Part shown: one piece after another, positions 1 through 10,106 of the stretch
Position numbering within the stretch: position 1 is the first letter of the stretch
Layout: every line of letters begins with the position of its first letter
Source: Acanthamoeba lenticulata
Taxonomy: Eukaryota; Discosea; Longamoebia; Acanthamoebidae
Direction: 5' to 3'
NCBI GenBank assembly: GCA_002179805.1
Contig: NAVB01000031.1
Location: 1 to 64,000 of the forward strand
Length of the DNA: 64,000 nt
Translations under genes and position numbers: made by a program
The notes under the pieces: generated by a model
Told to the model about the DNA's origin: nothing
Databases searched by the model: none
What the model saw: only the letters and a program-made list of their open reading frames with translations

Positions 1-1287
1 GGGAGGTTACAAGCGACAGGACGGTCCAAGGCAGGGTACTTGAAGATAGACACCTGACCGGGTCCTCCCTTCTTCTCCGGCACAAAGGCGGCAACGACTG
101 GAGGGAGCGTCCGAGGCGCAAAGCTGAAATTGGCCACGCCCTCAAGCCGTATCCGTCTCGTCACTTGGTCCTGTCGCCGTGCGCGCACAACACAAACCAT
201 CATTCCAGGCCATGGTGAGCGCAACAATTGAGAGATATATCTGTTCATCCAGAAATATCATCGTGTGGGAGTGTCACGGGAAGGCGGACGGGGCCCCAAT
301 CGTACGAAATTAGCGCGATGAAAGAACTGGATTTCGTTGCTCACCAGCTTGGCCGCTACCTCTTCATCCTCGCTCCACCGAATGACGGGCCTAGAAATTC
401 ATAGGGGAGGGGGAAAAAAGGCGCGGCGGCCGCGTGAGTAAAAAGAAAAGAAAAAGAAAAAGCAGAAGAAGGTGAGACAAATGGCCACCAGGTAGATGAC
501 GCTTCCGAGAACAAACAAACAAAAACAAAAAAAAACAAAAAAAAACAAAAAACAAAAAAAACAAAAAAAACAAACAAACAACCAAACAAAAAGAGGAAGA
601 GGGGAACAGAGAGAGAGCGCGGGGCTGGCGTACCAGGCGCCAACGCTAGACTTTTTGTGGAGGAAATGTGCGAGCAGCTGACCGGAGCGAGTGTCCCACA
701 CACACAGGTTGCCTTTTTCGGGCGTGGGTGTGGGCTGCCCAACGCGCGCCGACGGGAGGCGAGCAAGCGTGAGGAGGAAACTGCCGCGAGGCGAAAAGGA
801 CAATGCCGCCACTTCCGCCTCGGGCAAGTTGTGGCGCAGAGCCCAGCCCTCGCCACCGGTGCAGTCAACGACCACGACGCCTTTCTCATGCGCCACAGCC
901 CCCAGCCGGCCATCCGCGCTAAACTCCAATGCCTGGGGGTTCTCTCTAAGAGTGGCAAGGACCGGGAGAGAGGACGGAGGACAAGGGCGGGGCGAGTCAG
1001 AGTCTTTTCTTTATCCATCCTACAAAGCAGCAGCAGCAGCAGCAGCAGAAAGATCACACTCGCCGCTCACTATGCCGCAGCAAATAAATAAATAGATTGG
1101 GTGTGTACACTTGAAAGCGGGCATCCCTGGCGACATCGGGGGTCACGGTCTGGTCTGTGACCGAGGAAGTGGCAATTAGACCATAGAGCTGCGCGTCTTG
1201 TTCCGTGCGCAGCACAAATTGCAAAATTCGAGGACGCTGCTTAGACGGATCTTCACTGCCACTTCCCTGGTTGCGCTGTTGTTCCAT
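1..1287 (-). CDS. eIF2A: Eukaryotic translation initiation factor 2A (eIF2A), 5' part, cut by window edge
   Basis: eIF2A is a WD-repeat beta-propeller protein that can deliver initiator tRNA to the 40S subunit independently of eIF2. Four exons are visible. Exon 1 starts at the first in-frame ATG (1287) with MEQQRNQGSG and reads on to DARFQVYTP. Exon 2 (about 945-640) carries LEFSADGRLGAVAHEKG and LCVWDTRSGQLL, which align with the first two blades of human eIF2A. Exon 3 (about 380-306) reads VIRWSEDEEVAAKLVSNEIQ, the counterpart of human WSEDETLCARNVNNEV. Exon 4 (about 170 to 1) reads VSIFKYPALDRPVA. The exon 3 donor is GTACGA. Intron 2 holds a long A-rich tract. The C-terminal half lies outside the window. 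The gene is divergent from the Pescadillo-like gene, with 257 bp between the two start codons. Family assignment is firm; exact exon edges are approximate. Confidence 0.85.
511..593. repeat. A-rich (A4-9C)n low-complexity tract in an eIF2A intron
   Basis: On the plus strand the stretch is almost only A with single C interruptions (AAAC to AAAAAAAAAC units). It sits inside intron 2 of the eIF2A gene, so the pre-mRNA carries a long U/G tract, which could act as an extended polypyrimidine-like element. It has no coding potential. Confidence 0.8.
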
Positions 1288-1544
1288 GTTTGTTGTTTGT
1301 TGATGGATGGCCACGCCGTAACGGTTTTCTTCTCGCAGATGGAACCGCGCCCCGCTAAACACCGCACCTCCCTTTTTTTTTCTCTGTTAATTTCGTGATT
1401 TCTCGAGTTCTTCCGCATTCCCCGCGGAGAAGAAGGCTAGAGTACCCCTTTGAGCAAACCCGCCTTGCTCTTGCGTTCCAAACGGTGGTACACAACGGCC
1501 ATCAAAATTGCTTGCAGAAACCTACCACATCAAACGACCGCAGG
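1288..1544. promoter_or_regulatory. Divergent intergenic region between eIF2A and Pescadillo-like gene
   Basis: The 257 bp separate the ATG of the minus-strand eIF2A gene from the ATG of the plus-strand Pescadillo-like gene, so both core promoters must lie here or in upstream untranslated exons. An AG acceptor directly precedes the Pescadillo ATG, which suggests that part of this stretch is a 5' UTR intron. No clear TATA box is visible. Confidence 0.5.
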
Positions 1545-2026
1545 ATGGGCATCGGAAAGAAGAAGGGAAAGAGTGGAATCGCAACACAATATGTCACCCG
1601 CATGCGGGCGATGAAGAAGTTGCAAGTGAGTTTGCAAGACTTCCGGTAAACCTTCATACTTCCCTACTACGTCGCTGTTTTTTTTCTTCTTTTTTTCATC
1701 CAGAGCCTGGATGAATTAATTTTGCATCCACCTGATTTAATTTCGTCTCACTTAATCGCAGAAAATTATGCATATTGAAGGGAATCTTTCCGCGAGATCC
1801 GCCCAACACGAAGAAGCTCAAGGGCAAATCCAAGACCTACTACCTCAAGAAGGACATTCTCTTCCTCATGCATGATCCCTTGTTGGCCAAGTTCCGCGAG
1901 AAACACGCCTTCTCCAAAAAGATCGGGCGAGCCAAGGGGCGCAAGGACAAGTACACCCTCAAGCGCCTGCGAAAGGCACTCCCTACCTACCAGCTCGACC
2001 ACGTTGTTCGCGAACGGTCCGTTTAG
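1545..2026 (+). CDS. Pescadillo (PES1/NOP7) N-terminal fragment, two exons
   Basis: Pescadillo is a nucleolar factor of the PeBoW complex needed for 60S ribosome maturation. Exon 1 (ATG at 1545, to about 1648) encodes MGIGKKKGKSGIATQYVTRM and then KKLQVSLQDF. A GTAAAC donor and CAG acceptor join it in phase to KLCILKGIFPRDPP in exon 2. Exon 2 runs through YYLKKDILFLMHDP, KFREKHAFSKKI and LDHVVRER, matching human PES1 residues 1 to about 105 almost collinearly. Exon 2 ends at a plausible GTCCGT donor in the right phase to complete the conserved Arg codon; without splicing it stops two codons later. No later exon is present: the rest of the pescadillo domain and the BRCT domain are absent from the window. 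The fragment points toward a P450-like fragment on the other strand. It may be a rearranged, broken gene or an assembly junction. Confidence 0.8.
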
Positions 2027-2247
2027 CTCCCTTCTCTCTCTCTCTCTCCCCGCTCCCCGGACTGGAGTTACTTGGCCATCTACCCCTCCCTCTTTGTTCA
2101 CCCAAAGGGCGCACGCACACGCTAAGCCAACAATCCAAAGGGGGCGGGAAAAAAACAAAGAGAGAGAGAGAGGAGTGGTGGTGTGTTATTGACACACCGG
2201 GGGGGCTGATTTATTTAATTATTTAATTATTTACTTATTTACACATA
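2027..2247. other. Junction between two truncated genes; low-complexity DNA
   Basis: This stretch lies between the last Pescadillo-like codon (plus) and the last P450-like codon (minus). It holds a CT repeat near 2034-2050, an AG repeat near 2158-2173, a run of G and TTTAATTA-type repeats near 2210-2240. Neither the next Pescadillo exon nor the next P450 exon is present, so it looks like remains of two introns joined head-on. Confidence 0.55.
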
Positions 2248-2697
2248 TCACCAGATCGAAACAACGTGTAGGAAAAACAAGAGGGTACCGTCGGGCTCGG
2301 AGACGATAACGAGGGGCTTCCAGCCAGCCCAGAAGACCCGCGTGGGCCCATACCGCCGACCACCCGCGAGCACATTCTCTGCTCCCGCGTGTAGGGAGAG
2401 ATTCGTGGAAAAACGACACGTAAGCGCGAGATTGAAAGGGGAAGTTGATGCAAAAAGAGGGGTAATACCCAGGGGATCAAAGTTGCGCCACAAGCGAAAG
2501 GAGATGGCAATGAAGCGGCCCATCTGCTCGAAAAAGTCGAGGGCAGGGATGGGCTCCCCAGTCTCCACGTGCCGTATTTTGGCGCACTGCCGCTGGAAGT
2601 AGACCCGCAAGAGAAGCACCACCACCCCCAGCAGGATCATCGCATTGGCCAACCACGTCCCTGCCACGGCCAGTGCCGTGGGTAGCAGCTGCAGCAT
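2248..2697 (-). CDS. Probable cytochrome P450 N-terminal fragment (membrane-anchored)
   Basis: Exon 1 starts at 2697 with MLQLLPTALAVAG and contains one hydrophobic helix (about residues 15-33, MILLGVVVLLLRVYF), as in microsomal P450 signal anchors. It continues through AISFRLWRNFDPLG. A GTATTA donor and CAG acceptor lead to exon 2, NVLAGGRRYGPTRVFWAG then KPLVIVSEPD. The pattern YGP...FW.G.KPLVIVS.P is typical of the beta1 sheet region of CYP4-like P450s. The reading frame then ends near 2250. The I-helix, ExxR and haem-Cys motifs are not found in the window, so the gene is truncated where it meets the Pescadillo fragment. The P450 assignment rests on this short motif and is moderate; another membrane-anchored protein is possible. 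Confidence 0.45.
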   Translation of the reverse strand: MLQLLPTALAVAGTWLANAMILLGVVVLLLRVYFQRQCAKIRHVETGEPIPALDFFEQMGRFIAISFRLWRNFDPLGITPLFASTSPFNLALTCRFSTNLSLHAGAENVLAGGRRYGPTRVFWAGWKPLVIVSEPDGTLLFFLHVVSIW

Positions 2698-2888
2698 ATC
2701 CTCGGTTGACGTCGGTTCTGGAAGTTTATTGGGGAGGCCTTGTTGTTCCTCTTTAGCTTTTTGTAGCCCAAGTAAGAAAGTTCACTTTTCTTTTCGGGCC
2801 AATTTGGACCAATCGCGGCCGGCGTCCGTTCCTCGCAGAAGTCCAGGGCTGACAGGTGGAGGCCTCGATTGGTGCAAAACAAGAAACT

Positions 2889-5800
2889 TCACTCTGAGTG
2901 GCTGCAAGGCAGGGGGAGGGCTCGCCGGTTGCTGATGGAGTCGAGGACCCACGAGGAGGGCACGTGGCCCGCCACCCCGGCCCGCTTCTTCGTTGCCTTG
3001 GACGCGACGTCTGGTGGCGGCGCAGAAGCGTCGTAGATCAGGTAGATCCGCTCCTCGCTCTTCTTCTCCTCGTCTTGCTCGTAGACTACCTCATCCTTCT
3101 TCTTCCTCTTCGTAGTCGCCTTCTTCTTCATCTTTTTCTTTGTCTTTTCGTTCTGCAAGTCATCGTCTTCGTTGTCCTTCACTCGCGGCAGCCGCGCCAG
3201 CTTGCCGCCGCCGGCCACCACGAGGGCCTCGAGCTCTTGCCGCGTGGGCCCTTCTGCCGCGGCCCGCATCAGCGCAAAGCAGAACGCGCGGCCGGCGAAC
3301 AGAAGGCTCCCCTTGCCCTCGCTGTTGGCGGCCTCCTCCTCCTCTCGGGGGGCGGGCCCGCTGGTCGTGTCGCCCTTCACCGCAAACGGCGCCTCGTCGG
3401 CCCACCGATCTTGCTCGAGCGACGCCGCCACCCCTGAGCCGTGGGCGCCCGTCAGCAAAGAAGAAGAGGAGAAAAAGAAGAAAATAATGATGATAATGAT
3501 CATGATGGAGGAGAAGAAGAAAGGATGGCGTACAGTGGTGGCTCACGATACGGGCGCCGTAGAGCACGCAAAAGGCGTATTTAATGGTGCGCGGGCACAG
3601 GCCCCGTTCGTCCACCCGAGTGACGAGATGGGTCACCTCCCGCCCGGCCTCTCGCGCCACTTTGGCGCCCAGCCGGCGGGCCGCCTCCTCGACTTGCCGC
3701 TGTTGTCGACCATCCCAGCAAATAAAAAAGTGAGCCAATTATGATTATTGGCCAATAGGAGACGGGGTGCGGCCGCACCTGCTCGTCGCGGTGGAGAGAT
3801 GTGCAGAGGAGTACGAAGCCATTGGCGTCGCGTGCTCTTCGCGGCTTACGCGCATGCGGACCGACAAGGCCCTCCTTGGCGGCACGACTCTTCTCGCCTT
3901 TCCTCGATGTCGCGTTCGTTTTCTCTTCGCTCTTTTCGCTCGGCTGGTTGCGGCTGACGCTGACTTGACCTGCCGGCCGACGGCCACACGCCGAGGCCTG
4001 GCCTTGTCGCGTCGTCTCTGCACCATGCACGTTGCATCCACCGTCCTCGTCGTTATGACCACCATCACTGTCGTCGTCGAGAGGCGCCAGCATCTGGGTG
4101 AGCGACTGTGTGGCCCACCCGTCTGCTTCGTGCTCGAGCTCAAGAGAGGCCTTCTCCTTGCTGCTGCTACTTTGCGCCTTCTTTGTTGTCTTTGTAGTCG
4201 TTTCATGGACCCGCGCCAGTCCTCGTGATCGCACGCGTCCCTCTGCAACAAGACACGCGCAACCGGTCAGAGCCGCGCCTTAAAGCCCACACGGGAGCAG
4301 GCTGGGCCAAGAGGGGACATGCCCGAGTTGAAGAAGAAGTCCTCCAGGCTGGCCTGCCGCATCAAAGGAGTCGTCCCCGGCTCAGACAACACCGCTTGCC
4401 TGTTTTCATCGCTTTTCGCGGCGGGAACGATGTTGTTGCGATCAGCGGTCAGCTCCACCACTTCGGCACGAGCATCCTCCTTCTTTTCCTTCTCCTTTTT
4501 CTTTGTTTCCTTTGCCGTTTCTCGTGGCACGTCGTTGTCGTCTACCGCCTCCCCGCTGTTGGCCGGTGGCGTGGAGGTCGTGTAGAGCACTGCTTGAGGT
4601 GGCTGACGCGGATCCTGTTCCGGCATCGTTCCCGCCGTGTCCTCTCCCACTTCGTCGACTTGGGCGTCGCAGGGTGGTGGTGCCTTCTGCTCCTCGTCGA
4701 GTAGTTGCGAGTTGAAGAACCAGGAGGCGCCTTCTTCCGAGCTTGCTTCAGAACCGCCGCCAGGCTCGGCCACACTAGAGGGTCTTGGGAAGAGCGTGAA
4801 GCTGTCCCTCTCGCTCTCGGCCTCGTCGTCCTCATCGTCGCTATCTCGCGTTCCGCCGTTGGCCTCCTCTTCCCCGGCATCATAGCCGAGGCTCGCGTCG
4901 TCCTCAAGAAGGACGCTCTGGCAGAGCAGCCAGTGGGGCGTTGAGGATGCGATGTGATGTCCACGTTCGTCGTTCGTTGCCAGCTTCGTGGTCTCGCCAG
5001 CTTTCTCGACGCTCGTGGCAAGCTTGGCCTTGCCATCATCCTCATCCTCGCATTCGTCGTCCTTAATCTCGATGACAGGTTGCCTGACCAGCAACCCAAC
5101 ATCGACATCATCATCTTCCTGGCCCGAGAACGGGTCGATACTCAACCGCTCTGCTCCTTTTTCCTGTTCTTCTTCCTCTCCGTCCTCGTGTGGCGACGCC
5201 TCTTCGTCTCCTTTCTGCGTCTTCTTGAGCTCGTCAGAGGAGGTCGGCTTGGGGTCATCAGCCTCGGATAGCACGATTATGAGGGGCGACCGCGGGGCGG
5301 CAGCAGGAAGGCTAGAAGACGCCCTAGAGGGCACGTCCAACGAGCTCGGTGGCCGCAGAAAGTCGAGCTCATCTGGAAAGTCGAGGCTCGCAGCCTCCTT
5401 CTCGGCCGGCCGAGGACTCGAGTCTACGTGGCTGGCCTTGTGTCGCTTGGTGGGTCGAGAAGACGTAAAGGTGGGCGAACGCGGCCAGAGCGTGGGCGAC
5501 GATGTCGCGGCAGCAGGAAGCATTGTCTGCGACGATGTAGCGGGATTCATGGCGGAAGTAGTGGTTGTTGTTGAAGAAGGAGAGCCGCGCCTCGAGGCAG
5601 GAGAGATGGTCATGGAGGGAGAAGAGGAGAAGCGGAAAGAAAGGCTGGCCAGAACTGCGTCCTCTTCACGGTCGCGCTTCCTGGTCCCTCTCGCTGGTGA
5701 AGGTGATGGAGTGCGCTGTTGGTCCAGCAACGTGGGCTGCATCAACAACAGTTGGTTCTGCCTGTCAAACGATGGAGTTGGCAACAACGTGGTAGCGTCA

Positions 5801-6110
5801 TTATCTTCTTCGACAACAAGGCCAGAAGACGTCTGGCTGGTGGCCACGGGCGGCACCAGGATATCAAGTTCGTCCACACACAGGGGACACCACTCTCTGT
5901 CCTCACCGTCTTGCTCAGCACCCCTGATCCTGGCGGTGTCCTTGAAGGCCACGCTCGTCATCACGGCTGACACACATGCACTGTGCGACAAGGAGGGAAC
6001 AGTCAACAAGAACGACAGCAGGCAGTTGGCGTCCTGAGTCACGCACGTGCAAAACTGGTGCCCGCAGCCTCGAACCTCGTCTGTAGACGTGAACTCGACA
6101 CCACTTCATG
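2889..6110 (-). CDS. Tandem-BRCT protein with PIP box and RING-like N terminus (DNA-damage mediator-like)
   Basis: This large acidic protein of about 950 residues ends in two BRCT domains. BRCT1 is rebuilt by a phase-0 splice (GTGCGG...CAACAG): GFVLLCTSLHRDEQ, then RQVEEAARRLG and GREVTHLVT. BRCT2 spans GSLLFAGRAFCFAL to PSSWVLDSISNRR, near the stop at 2889. The region between 5960 and 4270 is a Ser/Pro/acidic linker with several SQ/TQ sites. Just before the BRCTs lies QASLEDFF (4333-4356), a canonical PCNA-interacting QxxLxxFF box. Near the N terminus CGHQFC (about 6067) and WCPLC (about 5890) suggest a degenerate RING. The first in-frame ATG is at 5961, but the frame is open to about 6110, so at least one 5' exon (perhaps within 6110-6520) is unresolved. 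Phosphopeptide-binding BRCT pairs of MDC1, PTIP and 53BP1 type act as checkpoint scaffolds; the PIP box suggests a role at replication forks. Confidence 0.7.
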
Positions 6111-6732
6111 GCCGTCAGCGATGCAAACAAAGGTTGCATGAAAGGAAGGAATACCAAAGGCAGCACTGGGCGTCAAGAGCGTGTTGTGCAGGCGGGCAAG
6201 GTTGAAGTGATGCCGGGGTGGGGAAGGTGTCTGGCGAGGTATCAGCACCTTCTGCATCACTGAGCAAACAGAGCGAGGGATAATCTTGCGAGAGTGGGCC
6301 CGCCGCAGCCTCCATCTTCGAAGATGCAACAAAGCTTAGAAAACGATAACTTTTTGGCGCCAAAACAGAAACGGCCATAGCAGGCTGGGAATGGAACTTA
6401 TCTTGACGGAGATTGACCAAAATGATCGTCGACAGTGCAGACAAGAAAGGCTCAGAAGCTCCGACAGGGGGAGGGACGAGCGAAAAACCAAGTTGCTTTG
6501 TTCGGCTTTGGTGCCGCCTCACTTCCCTGACCGGGCACGCGAGACAGCCACGAGTGTGAGCCTCCGTCCTTCTGGGCCGTCACTCCATCTCTCGGTTCGC
6601 TGTGCAAAAGCCCCGAATTCAGATTATTGGCACGCCGCCAGATCGTTCATCTGCTCTCACTTCTCGGCTGCATTTCGGCAGTAGATCTACACTTGCTTCA
6701 ACGCACGCTCGTAGACACTTTCAAGCTTCAAG
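6111..6732. promoter_or_regulatory. Divergent region upstream of BRCT and acyl-CoA synthetase genes
   Basis: This interval separates the resolved 5' end of the minus-strand BRCT gene from the acyl-CoA synthetase ATG at 6733. Minus-strand frames between 6110 and 6520 (for example after MAVSVLAPKSYRFL) could hold 5' exons of the BRCT gene, but I could not connect them with confidence. The remaining part should contain both promoters. Confidence 0.4.
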
Positions 6733-9700
6733 ATGACTCTCCTCTTTAGCTACGACGTTGTGTTAGCACTGGCTATTGTGGTTGTTACATCAGTAATGGG
6801 CTTTGTGGTACTTCCTTTTCTGGCTCGAGACCAGCAACGTGGACGCATCAAGCCGGGTCCACGCAAGCCAAACTCCAAATTCTTTAAGCAATCGTACGAT
6901 GTGGCCCCACCTCAAGCTGAGGGCGAGGGTCCAGTGCGTCGAGCGTCTGACATCACGCCCGAGGAAGCGCTTTACGATTCCTTCAAGGATACTGAAAACA
7001 ACATCGTTGTGACTACCCTTTACGAGAACTTCGCGTACGCCGCCCCCCTTTCCTCCTCAACGTACAACATCCAAGTGGAGCGTAGCAAAATAAGCATCTC
7101 ATCGTTTCGCCTGGCCTTTTGCTCCTCGTGCTTTCGCATGGACACGACAGGAGGAGCGAGCGTCTGTTTGGCAGCTGTCGCTGCCTGGGCACTCGCCGCT
7201 TTGAGAGCGATGGCACGCGCGGGCCCTACGAGTTCCGCACCTACAAGGAGATCGCCGCCCTTGCCCGCTACTTTGGCTCAGGTCTCAAGAACCTCGGCGC
7301 CAAGCGGGTACGCCCCACTGCCTCCTCTCTGTGTGTTGTCATGTCGCCCCATGACTTGCTTTTTTGACAACAAGGCTTCCTTCTCACCATCGACCTTCTA
7401 CACAGGGCGAGCACATTGGCATTTACGGCAAGAACCGTGAGGAGTGGGTGATCTCCGATCAGGCCTGCAGCGCCTACTCGCTGGCCATCATCGCCCTCTA
7501 CGACACCCTTGGTACTTGCTTCTCTTTCTCTTGACCTCCTTTTATGTGTAGCGAGAGGCAGTCACGCCATGTCGAGGCGCGTCGCGGTACATCCTCACGG
7601 TGTTGCCACTGTCGCGGCGCAGGTGAGAACGCTGTGGCCTACATTGCTGGCCATGCGGCCACCCGCTTCGTGATTGTCTCGCGCGAGAGCCTTCGCCCCG
7701 TACGTGCTTCTCTCGGCTCGCAGGTCCCCCTCTTGTGGCGCGATTCACGTGCTGAAGGCGATCGTACTCGTTGTTGTTGTTGTCTTGGCTTCAGCTGCTG
7801 GGCGCGGCGCCAGAGTGCTCCGAGCTCAAGACCGTCATCCTCATGGAGGAGCCGACCGACGAGGAGAGGCTGGCTGCTGAGGCCATCAACCTGCGTCTGC
7901 TGAGCTTCCAGGACGTCGTGCAGGACGGCAAGGCGCGACCGGTGACGGTCGACCCGCCCTCGCCGGACGACCTCTACAGCATCATGTACACGTCGGGCAC
8001 CACGGGCGACCCCAAGGGCGTCCTCCTGACTCACCGCAACATCATGGCTATGATGGCCGCCGTCAACCAGCGCGTGGCCAAGGACGTCGCCACCCCGGCC
8101 GACGCCTACCTGTCCTACCTGCCTCTCGCCCACATCTTTGAGCGCGCCATCATGCAGTGCGCCTTCTCCCGCGGCACCCGCGTCGGCTTCTACCAGGTTC
8201 GTCTTCTTCTGTTTCTTCCACTTCTGCCGGCCTTTTGATTTATTGTCGACAATGTTTTGGCGCCATTTTGCTGCAGGGCTCGGTGCTGCACATCATCGAC
8301 GACGTGCAGGAGCTGAAGCCGTCCTTCTTCGTGGGCGTGCCCCGCGTGTACGACAAGATCTACGGCAAGATCGTCAACCTCCTGCCCCAGCAGCAGGGCA
8401 AGTTCCGCTGGTGGCTCTTCCGCAAGGCCGTCGCCTCCATGGAGAAGACCCTCGCCACCGGCAAGGAGAGCGACCTGTGGAAGTGGCTCGTCCTCAACAA
8501 GGCCCGCAAGCGCCTCGGCGGCAACGTGCGCGCCATGCTCTCTGGCGGCGCCCCGCTCACCCCCGTCGTCCACAAGTACCTCACCTGGTACGCTTAAGCC
8601 CCGCTTCCCCCGGACCCGGATCGGCGCGTGGGCGCTCACCGCACACACGCACACGCACACACGCGCGCGCGCACACACACGACAGCGTGTTCGGGTGCAC
8701 GATCGTGCAAGGCTACGGCCTGACGGAGACCTGCGCCGGCGCCACGGCGGGCTACCTCGAGGACCCGTCCTTTGGCCACGTCGGCGCGCCCATGCCCTGC
8801 TGCGGTAACCCCCCTTGCCTGATGGTTGATGATGATGATGGCGATGATGATGGTGGGCTACAGAGATCAAGCTCGTGGCGGTGGAGGACATGCCCGAGTA
8901 CGACCCCAACGGGGAGGTGCCCTGCGGAGAGGTCGTCATTCGTGGGCCCAACGTGAGCCCCGGCTACTACCGTGACGCCGAGAAGACGTACGCCTACCTC
9001 AAATTCCTGCTCCCAACCACGCGTGGCCATGCGCAAAAGAGAAGAATTCCAAGTATGAAGCGACTGACCACTTGGGGACGGGGCGCATGTAGGGCGGAGA
9101 GCTTCAGGAACGGGTGGTTCTACACGGGCGACATCGGGAGGTGGAACTCGGACGGCACCCTCTCCATCATCGACCGCAAGAAGAACATCTTCAAGCTTTC
9201 CCACGGCGAATACATCGCGTATGTCCTTCCCCCCTTCCTCTTGATGCTGTTGACGACGACGACGGTTGTTGATGAATGCATGGTCGCGTGGCGCGCAGAG
9301 TGGAGAAGCTCGAGGGCGCCTTCACCAAGAGCAAGTTCGTGTCGCAGATCTGGGTCTACGGCGACAGCAACAAGGCCCACCTCGTGGCCGTCGTCTACCC
9401 GGACCCCGACGCCCTCGTCCCGTGGGCGCAGAGCCAGGGCATCCCCGTACGCCTCCCCGTCCCCGCGTGTGCGGTGCGCGTGTGCGGGCCGGGGGAACTC
9501 ACGCGCGTGTGCGTGCGTGTGCGTGTGTGCGGGAACGAGCAGCTGAGCGGAGACAAGCAGGCCGACTTTGCGATGCTGTGCAACGATGAGCGCACGGCGA
9601 GCGCGGTGGTGGCGGACCTGCGCCAGGTGGCCAAGAGCGTGAAGCTGCGCGGGTTCGAGGTCGTCGAGCGGGTGCACCTCACGTCGGAGGAGTTCACGCC

Positions 9701-9803
9701 GACCAACGACCTCGTCACGCCCACCTTCAAGCTCAAGCGGCCCAACCTCAAGAAGCGCTTCCAGACGCAGATCGACACCATGTATGCCTCGATTCCCTCC
9801 TGA
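6733..9803 (+). CDS. Long-chain acyl-CoA synthetase (fatty-acid CoA ligase)
   Basis: This enzyme activates long-chain fatty acids with ATP and CoA, feeding lipid synthesis and beta-oxidation. The ATG at 6733 begins a hydrophobic signal anchor ([17 protein letters not shown]), suggesting the ER or outer mitochondrial membrane. About eleven exons follow. Landmarks are [34 protein letters not shown], the AMP-binding loop [18 protein letters not shown] (about 7985-8040), [36 protein letters not shown] followed by [16 protein letters not shown] (the fatty-acid CoA synthetase signature), and the C-terminal [15 protein letters not shown]. The length, about 650-670 residues, is normal for ACSL. All catalytic motifs are intact. 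Introns are short, with GTACGC and GTGCGT type donors, and some hold CA/CG repeats (8640-8683). It converges on the histidine kinase gene downstream. The acyl-chain preference cannot be read from the sequence. Confidence 0.93.
8640..8683. repeat. CA/CG alternating purine-pyrimidine tract in an intron
   Basis: The tract consists of CA and CG dinucleotide steps without interruption, inside the acyl-CoA synthetase intron between LTW and [11 protein letters not shown]. Such alternating tracts can form Z-DNA. Confidence 0.75.
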
Positions 9804-10106
9804 AAGGAGAGGAAGAAGAGGGGGAAGAAGAAGAAGAGGAGGGACGAACGACTTTAACAACTACAACAACAAGCCAACTTGCGACGATGACGATGTGAAG
9901 GATCGATTGGCGAGGCTTTTATCGATAAACGTTTTGAAGTCTTACGTGCAGCGCTTTTGTTCTTCTCTGCTCCCCTTGGGCCAAGGAGGGGAGGGGGTCA
10001 TGAAGCACTCTCTCCTTAAAAAAAAGAAAAGGGATTATCGGTATTATTTTGTAGAATCGTTGGGTGTAGTACAGGCATTTACTTCTCTCTTCTCTCTCCC
10101 GCCGGC
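9804..10106. other. Convergent intergenic region
   Basis: These 303 bp lie between the stop codons of the acyl-CoA synthetase gene (plus) and the hybrid kinase gene (minus). They include purine-rich and A-rich runs (10015-10030) that could belong to 3' UTRs. I see no gene here. Confidence 0.6.

Noticed and set aside
2889..3740. BRCT exons near the Pescadillo fragment taken as the missing Pescadillo BRCT
   Set aside because: They are on the opposite strand, form a tandem pair and are spliced to the PIP-box exon; Pescadillo has one BRCT with a different sequence context.
4988..6037. 349-codon plus-strand Ser-rich open frame
   Set aside because: Antisense to the low-complexity linker of the BRCT protein, whose strand is fixed by the BRCT and PIP motifs.
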